From contig JAWHQI010000065.1 of NCBI GenBank assembly GCA_033032865.1, positions 3,596,001-3,660,000 on the forward strand: 64,000 bases of DNA, in the 5' to 3' direction. Source of the stretch: Dactylorhiza incarnata. Lineage: Eukaryota > Streptophyta > Magnoliopsida > Asparagales > Orchidaceae. Under the pieces are notes generated by a model. It did no database searches and was not told the DNA's origin. It saw nothing but the letters and a program-made list of their open reading frames with translations. Shown here one piece after another: positions 11,074 through 22,150 of this stretch. Numbering within the stretch: the stretch's first letter is position 1; every line of letters starts with the position of its first letter. A program made the translations under genes and the position numbers.

Positions 11074-11337
11074 ACGAACAAAATAACGAAGCAGCCCAAA
11101 CATAATAGAAAACAGAAAGACCGACCACAAAACTAGCAAATACAAAAGCGTACATAAAATACAAGACCGACACAACTGAAATAGAAGGGAGATTATGGCT
11201 CTATTTGCCGTGAAGGTTGGGCGGGCGTCAGAAATCCACACCCGCCAACCTCCGCTCCTAACAGAGAAAATCACGACCGCAGATTTTGATCCGCAGCCGC
11301 TGTCCCAAACAGAACCATAATATAAGCACAATTAAAA
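11074..11337 (-). other. 3' flank and probable 3' UTR of the dehydrin gene
   Basis: No conserved coding motif. In minus sense it is T-rich, with ATTATG/TATTTGC-type words, as expected of a plant 3' UTR. A single polyadenylation signal cannot be chosen. Confidence 0.4.
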
Positions 11338-11727
11338 CTAGTGGTGGGCCCCAGGGAGTTTCTCTTTAATCTTCTCAACAATGCCCTTCTTCTCGTGCGG
11401 CTGCACGACGGCAGCAGTCTTCTTATGCCCGCCGGGCAACTTGTCCTTCAACTTCTCCTTCATCCCCTTCTTCCTTCTCCCGCCCATCCCATCATCCTCC
11501 TCCGACGAGCTCGAGCTCGAGCTCGAACTACCTGACCGCCGCAATACCCCCGTGGCTCCGCCGGCGGGGCGCTGCTCATGATGTCCTCCGGCAAGGTGGT
11601 CTCCTAAGCTGCCCGGAGCATGTCCGGCAGCACCATGCTCGGCAAGACCTTCGCCGCCATAACCTCCGGCACCTCGGTGGATGGGATTGCCGTACGCATC
11701 TGTGGTGAAGTTGCCATGCTGTTCCAT
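11338..11727 (-). CDS. DHN: YSK2-type dehydrin (LEA group 2)
   Basis: This 129-residue protein has every dehydrin hallmark in order. A Y-segment TDAYGNPIH (residues 9-17) is followed by a Gly/His-rich linker, a serine tract with acidic tail (65-79, nine serines in a row, then EEDD), the basic RRKKG, and two Lys-rich K-segments: [15 protein letters not shown] (86-100) and [17 protein letters not shown] (113-129). Dehydrins are disordered, hydrophilic proteins of cytosol and nucleus. K-segments form amphipathic helices on membranes or proteins during drying, cold or salt stress, and the S-segment is phosphorylated. The frame runs uninterrupted from ATG to stop. Many YSKn genes carry one intron in the S-segment, and this one has none. 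The 5' flank has ABA-type elements. It looks functional. Confidence 0.95.
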   Translation of the reverse strand: MEQHGNFTTDAYGNPIHRGAGGYGGEGLAEHGAAGHAPGSLGDHLAGGHHEQRPAGGATGVLRRSGSSSSSSSSSEEDDGMGGRRKKGMKEKLKDKLPGGHKKTAAVVQPHEKKGIVEKIKEKLPGAHH

Positions 11728-11905
11728 CTTCGTCTAACTTTTGAAGCTCTGTTTTTTTTCTGTCACTCTGTTTATTGCGGTGAAGTTGCGATAGAAGCTG
11801 TGAATGAGAAGATATGGAGGAGTGGAGGATATTTATAGACAATAAGCACGTGGACGACGCAGCTGGATTCGTGCCACGTTTCATGGTTGCATGTCGAACG
11901 CGTGA
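11728..11905 (-). promoter_or_regulatory. Dehydrin promoter: TATA box and ABRE/G-box cluster
   Basis: In minus sense a TATA box TATAAATA (11830-11837) lies about 105 bp upstream of the ATG. A G-box ABRE CCACGTGC (11846-11853) is nine bases upstream of it, a second ABRE-like AACGTGGC is at 11873-11880, and an ACGCGT coupling-element-like word is at about 11898-11903. A further CACGCGG lies near 11935. Tight clusters of ABREs with such coupling elements are typical of bZIP (ABF/AREB) targets induced by ABA. Confidence 0.75.
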
Positions 11906-12039
11906 GTAATTAGACGGAGGAAGTTGTGAGCTGCCGCGTGGTGGAAACTACTCTGTTTTTTAATGATGATAATATTATACCAGCAACTGTTATTTTCACA
12001 TCTAAAAATTTCAAAAGTACAGATAAAAAAAAATAGTTT

Positions 12040-12431
12040 CTTTATATTGGCAGCCCCTATTTGACTATCACCAATTTTTATGAGTTATAAGGCGCCTTTT
12101 GAAAATATGCATTATACATTTATATTTAGGAAAAGTGTTCAACACGAAAATTGTAGATCTCGATGAGATCTACAATTTTCGTGTTGGACACTTTTCCTAT
12201 AAATGCATGTACAAAGCGTATTTTCAAAAATTCGTCAAAAATTTGCTATAATTACAATCAGGGCGGCAATATGCCTTGTGCGTGCATTTTTAGGAAAAGT
12301 GTTCGAGATTCACAATTTTCGTGTTGAACACTTTTCCTAAATATGCATGTATAATGAATATTTTCAAAAAGCGCGTTATAACTCATAGAAATTGGTGTGC
12401 CAATAGCCAAATAGGAGTTGCCAATATAAAG
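12040..12431. repeat. Long imperfect inverted repeat (foldback MITE-like)
   Basis: CTTTATATTGG at 12040 pairs with CCAATATAAAG ending at 12431. The arms continue inward for about 95 bp (TATGAGTTATAA / TTATAACTCATA, GAAAATAT / ATATTTTC). The middle holds two further palindromes built on AGGAAAAGTGTTC...GAACACTTTTCCT at 12131-12200 and 12291-12340. No direct target duplication is seen at the outer ends. No coding. Confidence 0.75.
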
Positions 12432-12694
12432 ACCCACTACCCGGACCCTAGCTGCACTGCCCTCCATCACATCACATATTTCACCCGCATCGCATCATCT
12501 CACCGCCGCCCCCACATTTGTGCCCTCTTGGTTCTCGTTGTCGACCCTCCTTGCCTCGAAAAAATTTCCCTCACCTAGTTTTACGATCTGATATCCTACG
12601 CCGAGTTGTTTTCGCAGAATACTGCGTACTATTCTAAAAATATTGTCAGTATTTCGATCAATCATGTTGTTTTTGCAGGAACCAATGGTTTGAT
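12432..12694. other. Unique DNA at the insertion site of copia A
   Basis: Not repeat-like. A plus-strand acceptor-like TTTTTGCAG (12671-12679) is followed, across the insertion (rejoined at 22993), by a short frame NQWFDEGEHRDLKWENAL and a stop. On the minus strand the same joined DNA would lie in an intron of the candidate gene at 23046-27035. I cannot decide between these readings. Confidence 0.3.
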
Positions 12695-12995
12695 TGTTGG
12701 GTGTGGTTCCCATCCGAGTCGGTAAAAACCACCGGGCTCGCGCCGGGCGCGGCTCGTGATTTCTTCCATTCATTTATGCGATAAAATTGAGTGGGGATGG
12801 GCTTGATTCAACGAGGACCCGTGGATTAAATTCCTATATTAAACCTATACTATAAATATGTTATCCTTTTTCTTAAAGCTGTCATAAGTCATTGACAGGA
12901 GCCTTTTTATCCCCATGTGTGGCTGCCACTTGGTCAAAAGGAGATAATAATGGGCCGCCTCCAAGTTTGACAAACTCCACCCACGTTTTTATCTA

Positions 12996-13031
<36 letters not shown>

Positions 13032-13873
13032 GAAAGGAGAAGAGCTTCGGCCTATAAAAACGGCTTTGGATTGCAGCTTTAAGAGACATCCCGTGGATCT
13101 TGCCATTGTTGTCTGTGAGCCGCCTGCCTTTGGAGCGCCGCCGTGGGCCGCTGCCCTTTGGAGCGCCGCCGCCACCCTTTTGGGTTAATATTTGGAGAGG
13201 CGACGGCTTGGTTGAAGACAGAGAAGTTTGGCCTCTTGTGTTGATGGAGGAGGGCTGACGCTGTTTGTTTTGGAGGAGAACCGCCACTGCTGTTGGAGGT
13301 TGGAGAAGAGGAGGGCTGCCGCTGTTTGGAGGATCCGGGCCGCCGTTGCCGCCTGGGATCTTGTCGACGCCATCGCCGTCGCTTGGAGGTTGAAGACGAA
13401 GTTGGAAGAGGCTATTCGTAGCCGTCCTTGTTCGTGGATTTGGAGAACGTCATCTTCGACGTTGGACGGATTATCCAATCCGTCCGGGTAACGCCTCTAT
13501 CACCGTGTTTATTTTTCTCGCTTCAATATTGTGATTTTGTATCGTGTTGGAAAGAGGGTGCTGTAAAATCCTTTGTGGATTATTTTGTGGTGGAGGAGTG
13601 GAGATCCTTTGTGGATCGGTGGAGGGAAAGCCTGTATTCCGTGCGTGTGTTTTATCACACATTTTTAGTGGAGGCTTTCCGGGTTGGACTCCGATCGTCC
13701 CGTGGTTTTTCACCCAATTGGGTTTTCCACGTTAAAATTTCTGTGTGCTTTTATTATTTTCTGCATTGTATTTTTCATTTGCGTATTTGCATACCGCTCA
13801 ACGCGGTCGCGCAGGTGCTCGCCAAAATTGCTACAGGTTGCTCTGGTCGGATTGCTTGCTCGCATTCCCAACA
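12695..13873 (+). repeat. 5' LTR of copia A
   Basis: 1,179 bp, TG...CA. It contains an (AT)n microsatellite near 13000-13026, a TATA box TATAAAAA at 13053-13060, and GGAGCGCCGCCG-type repeats downstream in the transcribed leader. The primer binding site TGGTATCAGAGC follows at 13876-13887, matching initiator Met-tRNA. Confidence 0.93.
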
Positions 13874-14374
13874 AGTGGTATCAGAGCTAGGTTCAGTGAC
13901 AGAGCCGTTTCAGTGACAGAGCAGATACCGGGCTGACCTTTTTGGGTTTCAGGACGAGTCGATTGGGATCTCGGGTGTGCAATTGGGTGCGGTAGTTTAC
14001 GACCGTTGGCCCGATGGCTATCCTCTCCAGTTGCATACTTTGAGATAGTCGACTCAAAGAACAGTGGTCGGTCCGGCCAGTTGGCAGAGCAGGATGGAGT
14101 CTACATCAGGTTCAGAGCAGATGATAAAGTTGAATGGTGCCAATTACCACCAGTGGCACCTACTGATGGAGGACTTGATTTATGTGAAGGGTTGGCATGC
14201 TCCCATCTTTGAGGAGATGCCAAAGGACATGGATGCAGCGAAATGGAAGGTGGAGCATCGAAAGCTGTGTGGATTTATTAGACGGTTCGTAGAGCCGAAC
14301 GTCTACAACCATGTGGCTAGCATCACTGATGCGAAGACCCTATGGAAGACTCTCGAGACGTTGTATGCCAAGAG

Positions 14375-15845
14375 TGTAACGACCCAAATTTTAAGATCGA
14401 AGCAGTGACATGTATCATATCATTATTTGCGAACACTTGGTATACACCAAAGTCGTACAAATATATTTATAAAATTAGTGTTTAAATATTAATTAAGCAA
14501 TAAGAGAAAAAAATGAATAACGCTTGGGGTGTCAATAGACATGTCTCTTTAATTGGAATTAAAAATTGATTGTATGTTGGGCTGCATTTAGCAATTTTTT
14601 TTTTACAAAGTGAGCTGCCATTAATAGAAAAATATATTGCTGGTTGTTTTGATATGGTGACAGATTTTGGTGTTGGCTTATTTTGACACTTGGCTTGACT
14701 TTTGGTTGTTGGTGTAATGACATAGCTGATTTTTGCTGGCAGCAATATAACACTTAGCAAAGTGTTATTTGACATACTTGACACTTGGCAAAAACCTCAC
14801 CAACTCCACCTCTTATCCTTGTGCTATAAAAAGGCAGCCCTCCCTCTCATTCTCTCCCACTTTCCTTCAAGCTTCCAAGCCTACTGCTGCTCCTTTTCTC
14901 GTACCCGTGTGCTACTCCCTACTGCTGCTCCTTTTCTCCTACCCGTGTGCTACTCCCTACTGCTGCCCCTAGCTGCTGCTGTTCCCTTGCTATACTTCAA
15001 GGGTAACGTATCATGATGATAATTGCAAGTAAAAGGAAAAGGAAGTTATTCAAGGTGAGCACTTATCGCTTTAATTATGCTTAGTTACTGTAATTTTGGA
15101 ATATAAAATTGTATCACCATTGCATGTGCATTAACATTATTTGGATGAAAATAAAGAGAGAAAATTTAGATAAAAACAATGGAAGAAAATATTTAAAGTG
15201 TTAAATGTAAACAATTGCGCATTTATGAAATTAATAGATTGTATTAGGAAAAGATAAAAGATGTTAAAACTCTACATAAGGAATTGTGATGGATTTCGAA
15301 TCGTATGTAGAGGTTATCTACAGATGGATTCACCAGTGTAGGGGTGAGCCTACATTTACGCCCTTCGGGGGTGGGATCCTCGGATCCAATTCAAGTTTGC
15401 ATGCCTTAACAATTCCCGTAAGATGAAATTAAAACTAACGTTTTGTGATATGTAATGAAATATTTTTGCCCTAAAGGGGTGTTATAAACGGCATATTATG
15501 GTGATGTTGCTTTCATTTATAGAGTTATGAAATTAAACTTTATGCGTATTATTATTGGAATTTTGTGTTTGTATAGCAGTTAAAGGGGTATGTTGTTCGC
15601 TTAGTCATATTTTTATGACTAAGCCCGTCGTCATTTTGTTTAGGTTGCTATGGCGAACAGGTGTGCGCAAATGTTAAGTTGATCAAGACAGAATAATAAC
15701 GACAATAATTTATTCCAAGGTATGAGAGAAGTTCTTATTATGTAATTTATTTTGTACTCACTCACCTTACTTCGTCCTGGGGCAATTGTGGTAAAAAGTA
15801 AATTAAGACACGGAGATCTTGTGAGGTCCAAGATGGGGCCTTACA
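14375..15845 (+). repeat. 5' LTR of the nested gypsy element
   Basis: 1,471 bp. TATA box TATAAAAA at 14825-14832. It is followed by about 2.5 copies of a 38-bp unit (CTACTGCTGCTCC...GTGTGCTACTCC) at 14880-14965. Confidence 0.92.
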
Positions 15846-16559
15846 AAATGGTATCAGAGCCAGGTTTCCAAGAAGTTCGGTTGCAATGAGTACGAAATAA
15901 ATTCACATAATGTGACTTTGAGAGGATCGCGCATAGAAGTTTAGGTATATGAAACCCGTGCAAATCAATTACCCGTTCGTTCAAGTTAACTTAAATATAA
16001 GAGTTTGAGAAAAGCTTAAGCAAAACAAGATGTAATAAGAAGCAAACAGATATAGATGAGTTGAGAATAAAGCGAGATGACTTGGATGTTAATAAAATTT
16101 TTGTAATGAATGTTTGAGCGACATCTAATGAGAAATTAATTACCATGAAATTATTGTGATAGTTTATTCGATGAAGGTCTTCATTAAAAATTGAGATTAA
16201 TTAGAATACTAAAAGCTGAAATGAACTAGTGCGACATGAGAATAATAATGCAATAAGAATTGTAATCTCACTTTCGTTCTATGTACTGTATTTTGGATTT
16301 TGGCCAGATCCTTTATATAGTAGGTAGTTTGGAAAGAGTTGTTACAGAGGAAAAGATAATAATAAGGGAATAAAGATAAAGCTTCATGAACATTTGGTGC
16401 GATAAAGGTAAATACAACATCCGAATTAAGGATTTGAAGAGTTGAAGATAGAAAAAAAAGAGGAATTGTGTTAAAGAATTAATAAGTTGGAGAATTCAGT
16501 TTAGAATTGAGATTGCGTAAGATTTTCGAGGACGAAAATTCCTATAAGAGGGGAAGATT
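15846..16559 (+). other. Internal region of the nested gypsy element: PBS, non-coding DNA, PPT
   Basis: TGGTATCAGAGCC (15849-15861) is the primer site. AT-rich sequence without a plausible gene fills the middle. GAGGGGAAGATTT at the end is the polypurine tract. Confidence 0.8.
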
Positions 16560-18032
16560 TGTAACGACCCAAATTTTAAGATCGAAGCAGTGACATGTAT
16601 CATATCATTATTTGCGAACACTTGGTATACACCAAAGTCGTACAAATATATTTATAAAATTAGTGTTTAAATATTAATTAAGCAATAAGAGAAAAAAATG
16701 AATAACGCTTGGGGTGTCAATAGACATGTCTCTTTAATTGGAATTAAAAATTGATTGTATGTTGGGCTGCATTTAGCAAATTTTTTTTTACAAAGTGAGC
16801 TGCCATTAATAGAAAAATATATTGCTGGTTGTTTTGATATGGTGACAGATTTTGGTGTTGGCTTATTTTGACACTTGGCTTGACTTTTGGTTGTTGGTGT
16901 AATGACATATAGCTGATTTTTGCTGGCAGCAATATAACACTTAGCAAAGTGTTATTTGACATATTTGACACTTGGCAAAAACCTCACCAACTCCACCTCT
17001 TATCCTTGTGCTATAAAAAGGCAGCCCTCCCTCTCATTCTCTCCCACTTTCCTTCAAGCTTCCAAGCCTACTGCTGCTCCTTTTCTCGTACCCGTGTGCT
17101 ACTCCCTACTGCTGCTCCTTTTCTCCTACCCGTGTGCTACTCCCTACTGCTGCCCCTAGCTGCTGTTGTTCCCTTGCTATACTTCAAGGATAACGTATCA
17201 TGATGATAATTGCAAGTAAAAGGAAAAGGAAGTTATTCAAGGTGAGCACTTATCGCTTTAATTATGCTTAGTTACTGTAATTTTGGAATATAAAATTGTA
17301 TCACCATTGCATGTGCATTAACATTATTTGGATGAAAATAAAGAGAGAAAATTTAGATAAAAATAATGGAAGAAAATATTTAAAGTGTTAAATGTAAACA
17401 ATTGCGCATTTATGAAATTAATAGATTGTATTAGGAAAAGATAAAAGATGTTAAAACTCTACATAAGGAATTGTGATGGATTTCGAATCGTATGTAGAGG
17501 TTATCTACAGATGGATTCACCAGTGTAGGGGTGAGCCTACATTTACGCCCTTCGGGGGTGGGATCCTCGGATCCAATTCAAGTTTGCATGCCTTAACAAT
17601 TCCCGTAAGATGAAATTAAAACTAACGTTTTGTGATATGTAATGAAATATTTTTGCCCTAAAGGGGTGTTATAAACGGCATATTATGGTGATGTTGCTTT
17701 CATTTATAGAGTTATGAAATTAAACTTTATGCGTATTATTATTGGAATTTTGTGTTTGTATAGCAGTTAAAGGGGTATGTTGTTCGCTTAGTCATATTTT
17801 TATGACTAAGCCCGTCGTCATTTTGTTTAGGTTGCTATGGAGAACAGGTGTGCGCAAATGTTAAGTTGATCAAGACAGAATAATAACGACAATAATTTAT
17901 TCCAAGGTATGAGAGAAGTTCTTATTATGCAATTTATTTTGTACTCACTCACCTTACTTCGTCCTGGGGCAATTGTGGTAAAAAGTAAATTAAGACACGG
18001 AGATCTTGTGAGGTCCAAGATGGGGCCTTACA
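16560..18032 (+). repeat. 3' LTR of the nested gypsy element
   Basis: 1,473 bp, differing from the 5' copy at only a handful of positions, which indicates recent insertion. TATA box at 17012-17019. Confidence 0.92.
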
Positions 18033-18179
18033 AAGAGCACGGGCATCAACAAGCTGTATTTGCTGAAGAAGCTGGGAGAGTTCAGATACCGAGAGGGCTC
18101 ACCTATCCTGGATCATGTCAACGAGTTCCAGGGGATCATTGATCGCCTGACTGCTATGAAGGTGACATTCTAAGATGAG

Positions 18180-21100
18180 GTGAATGCGTTGTGGCTACTC
18201 AAGTCACTTCCAGACTCGTGGGAGATGGTCAGAGTTTCTCTGATCAATTCTTCCCCCCAGGGGATTGTTTCCATGGAGATCGCCAAGAGTGGGATCTTGA
18301 ATGAGGAGGTGAGACGAAAGTCTCAGGGGACTTCAGGCTCTTCTTCACGAGCTGACGTTCTCTATACTGAGCCCAGGGGGAGAGGAAGGAGTAAGAGCCG
18401 AGGAAGGAAGGATGACAGGAGTCAGAGTATGGGCAAGTCGAAGTCACGTTATCAGAACGTGGAATGTCACTACTGCCATAAGAAGGGACACATCAAGAAG
18501 TTTTGCTACTCGTTGAAGAACGATCAGAAGAAGAAGGGGATTACCACTGAGGGCAATGATGAGGGTCACACGGCGGCCACTGTTTCGACTGAGGAGGACG
18601 ACGTTATTATTATTGGCGACGACATCACTGTCGCTCTCGCGTGTGATGACCAGTCCTGGATCGTTGATACTGGAGCTTCTGCGCATGTCTCCCACAACAG
18701 GGAGTTATTTGCCACCTACACCACTCATGACTGTGGAGTGTTGAAGATGGGCAATGGAGATACGTCCAAGGTGATTGGGCGTGGAGACATGCATCTGAAG
18801 ACGAGTACTGGAGCCCTACTAGTGCTGAGGGATGTACGACATGTGCCAGATATTCGCTTCAATCTGATATCTGTCGGCAAACTTGGAGACGAAGGACACT
18901 TGGGCATCTTTGGAGGATATTTCTGCAAGCTGATCAAGGGATCACTTGTGATGGCCCGAGATTATAGAGATTCTGGACTGCACTACATGGAGGGGAGGCC
19001 TGAAGCTGCTCAGGCCAACACTGTCAGAGACGAGGCATCCACTTCCTTATGGCATAGGAGGCTGGCTCACATTAGCCAGAAGGGTTTGGGATGCCTAACG
19101 AAGAAGAAGCTGATCAGTGACATTTCTGGTGATCACTTGGAGAGGTGCGACCACTGTATGGATGGGAAACAGAACAGGATTTCATTTCACAGCCACACGT
19201 CCACCAGGAGATCGGAGCCATTGGAGCTAGTTCATACTGACGTCTGCGGACCTCTGAAAGTCCAGACGAGAGGGGAGCCTCATATTTCGTTACTTTCATT
19301 GACGACCATTCGAGGAAGCTTTGGGTCTATGTTATTAAGACCAAAGACCAGGTCCTCGATACTTTCAGGAGATTCCACGGCTGAGGTGGAGAGACAGTCT
19401 GGGAAGAAGCTGAGATGCATCAGGTTCGATAATGGGGGAGAGTACATTGGTCCCTTTGATGAGTACTGCAGGGACCATGGTATCCGACATGAGAAGACCC
19501 CGCCGAAGACGCCGCAGCTGAATGGCGTAGCTGAGAGGATGAATCGGACACTGATGGAGAGGATTCAGTGCATGCTATCTGAGTCGAAGCTGCCAGGGAT
19601 GTTTTGGGGCGAAGCTCTTTTTACTGCAGCGCATGTCATCAGTCTCTCACCGAGTTTAGCTTTGCAGGAGGATGTCCCAGATAGGGTCTGGTATGGGAAA
19701 GACCCTTCATACAGTCACTTGCGGGTATTTGGCTGCAAAGTCTTTGTGCACGTCCCCGGGGACGAGAGATCGAAGTTGGATTCGAAGACCCGACACTGTA
19801 TCTTCTTGGGGTACGGCTATAGTGGAGAGTTTGGGTACAGGTTCTTTGATCCAGTTGAGAAGAAGCTTGTACGTAGCCGTGATGCCGTTTTCTGTGAGGA
19901 TCAGACTGTTGGTGATCCTGAGGAGATTGGTGAGTTTGGGGTTGACTCTCGCACTGCTGCAGAGTCACCTAAGGTTGGAGATGATGACACTGAGGAGGCT
20001 ACTGAGCCTGAGCCAGCACAGGGTACTGATACCCTTCATGATCATGATATCACCACTGATGGTGAACCAGGAGTCGCTGAGGACATTACTGATGATGTGC
20101 CTGCACCAGCCCCTGAGCCTGTCCTGTGGAGGTCAGATCGAGCCAGGCACCCGTCCGTTAGATATTCTGCATCAGAGTTCATTCTTCTGACTGATGCGGG
20201 GGAGCCTGAGAGCTATGACGAGGCTGTGGAGAGTGCTGAGAAGAGCCAGTGGATGGCTGCTATGCAGGATGAGATGCAGTCGCTGCAAAAGAACCGTACC
20301 TATGACTTGGTGAGATTGCCTAAGGGCAAGAAGGCCTTGAAGAATCGGTGGATCTTTAGGGCGAAGCAGGGAGATTCCTCCACACCTCCCAGATACAAGG
20401 CCAGGCTGGTGGTGAAGGGTTTTGGGCAGCGATAGGGTATTGACTTTGATGAGATCTTTTCACCCGTGGTGAAGATGTCATCTATTTGTGTGGTACTTGG
20501 CCTTGCTGCGAGGCTAGACTTGGAGGTAGAGCAGATGGATGTGAAGACCGCCTTTCTGCATGACGATCTTGAGGAGGAGCTATACATGGATCAGCCTGAG
20601 GGCTTCAGTATCAAAGGGAAGGAAGGTCTGGTGTGCCGCTTGCAGAAGAGCTTATATGGCCTGAAGCAGGCCCCGCGACAATAGTATAGGAAGTTCGATT
20701 CCTTCATTGAGGAGATCGGCTTCAGGAGGATCACCCTTGACCATTGTGTATTCATCAAGGAGTATGCTCCTGGAGATTTCATTATTCTGCTACTGTACGT
20801 GGACGACATGTTGATCGTCGGGAGGAGCACTGCTCGCATTGTTGAGCTGAAGCGACAGTTGAGCTCCGCGTTTGAGATGAAGGATCTGGGTGCTGCGAAG
20901 ACCATTCTGGGGATGCGCATTCGCAGGGACAGGGGAGCCAGATTGCTCTGGTTATCACAAGAGCGGTACATCCGCAAAGTGCTGCAGAGATTTGATATGG
21001 ATCAGGCAAAGAAGGTGAGCGTGCCTCTTGCAGCTCACTTCAGGCTTACCGCTGATCAGTGCCCCAGCACACCCGAGGAGACTGAGGCGATGCAGAAGGT

Positions 21101-21775
21101 CCCGTATGCATCTGCAGTTGGGAGCCTTATGTATGCGATGATGTGTACACGTCCAGACATTGCGCATGCGGTTGGGACCGTCAGTAGATTTCTCTCCAAT
21201 CCTGGGAGAGAGCATTGAAGCGCAGTGAAGTGGATACTGAGATACCTGCAGGGGACGTCAGACTTGACACTGAGATTTGGAGACAGTGAGCCAGAGCTGT
21301 TGGGCTACACTGATGCAGACATGGCTGGAGATTTGAATTCCAGGAGGTCGACGTCCGGGTACTTGATTCTGTTTGCAGGGGGAGCTGTCTCGTGGGCGTC
21401 GAGATTGCAGAAGTGCGTTGCACTGTCCACTACGGAGGCTGAGTTTATTGCGGTTACTGAGGCTGGGAAGGAGTTGATTTGGATGAAGAGGTTCATCAAA
21501 GAACTTGGTTTCACTCAGGACCGATACACACTCCTGTGTGACAGTCAGAGCGCCATTCATCTGGGGAAGAACCCCACGTTTCACTCGAGGTCGAAGCACA
21601 TTGACACTCGGTATCATTGGATACGAGATGTCCTGGAGCAGAAGGAGCTCTCTCTCCTGAAGGTGCACACTGATGATAAATGGGGCAGACATGCTGACCA
21701 AGACTGTGCCAAGGGGGAAATTTGATCATTGTGTTAGAATCGTCGGGATGGCGGTTTCTTCCGCCTCGAGGTGAA
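18180..21775 (+). pseudogene. Copia A gag end and pol (protease, integrase, RT, RNase H), broken
   Basis: In order: zinc knuckle CHYCHKKGHIKKFC; protease SWIVDTGASAHVSH; pre-integrase LWHRRLAH and CDHCMDGK; integrase core LVHTDVCGPL, IRFDNGGEY and [43 protein letters not shown] and LLYVDDMLIV; RNase H YTDADMAGD, STTEAEFIA and SRSKHIDTRYHWIRD. In-frame stops sit at 20433-20435 (TAG), 20682-20684 (TAG, where Trp is usual) and 21216-21218 (TGA, where Trp is usual). Two offsetting frameshifts flank 19275-19380 in the integrase core, and another near 21678 moves the ending into a different frame. Domains are otherwise complete, so decay is recent. The lineage looks Tork-like but I am unsure. Confidence 0.92.
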
Positions 21776-21785
21776 TGGGGAGATT

Positions 21786-22086
21786 TGTTGGGTGTGATTC
21801 CCATCCGAGTCGGTAAAAACCACCGGGCTCGCGCCGGGCATGGCTCGTGATTTCTTCCATTCATTTATGCGATAAAATTGAGTGGGGATGGGCTTGATTC
21901 AACGTGGACCCGTGGATTAAATTCCTATATTAAATCTATACTATAAATAAGTTATCCTTTTTCTTAAAGCTGTCATAAGTCATTGACAGGAGCCTTTTTA
22001 TCCCCATGTGTGGCTGCCACTTGGTCAAAAGGAGATAATAATGGGCCGCCTCCAAGTTTGACAAACTCCACCCACTTTTTTATCCA

Positions 22087-22150
<64 letters not shown>

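Larger units (their letters stand above)
14375..18032 (+). mobile_element. Non-autonomous Ty3/gypsy element (short internal region) nested in copia A
   Basis: Two nearly identical LTRs (TGTAACGACCC...CTTACA) enclose only 714 bp. The flanking duplication is AAGAG (14370-14374, 18033-18037). The interior holds a Met-tRNA primer site (15849-15861) and a purine-rich PPT (16545-16559), but no coding. The sequence TTTTCGAGGACGAAAATTCC before the PPT is the trailing signature of chromovirus pol, so the element is probably a deletion derivative of a Tekay/Del-type gypsy moved in trans. Confidence 0.9.
14094..18173 (+). pseudogene. Copia A gag, interrupted by a gypsy element
   Basis: The frame opening MESTSGSEQMIKLNGANYHQ (from 14094) is a copia gag N-terminus. 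It runs to the insertion at 14370-14374 (AAGAG). It resumes at 18038 with INKLYLLKKLGEF, ILDHVNEFQGIIDRL and AMKVTF, then meets an in-frame TAA at 18171-18173 before DEVNALWLLKSLPDSWE. The zinc knuckle lies further on (about 18465-18510). Gag would form the virus-like particle that packages the element RNA. This copy cannot do so. Confidence 0.85.

Noticed and set aside
12432..12694. Plus-strand last exon ending WENAL
   Set aside because: Only 18 codons, and it conflicts with the better-supported minus-strand splice sites at 23046-23095; left undecided.
14762..15016. Open frame of 84 codons, repeated at 16949-17203
   Set aside because: It lies in both LTRs of the nested gypsy element and spans an internal 38-bp repeat and the TATA box.
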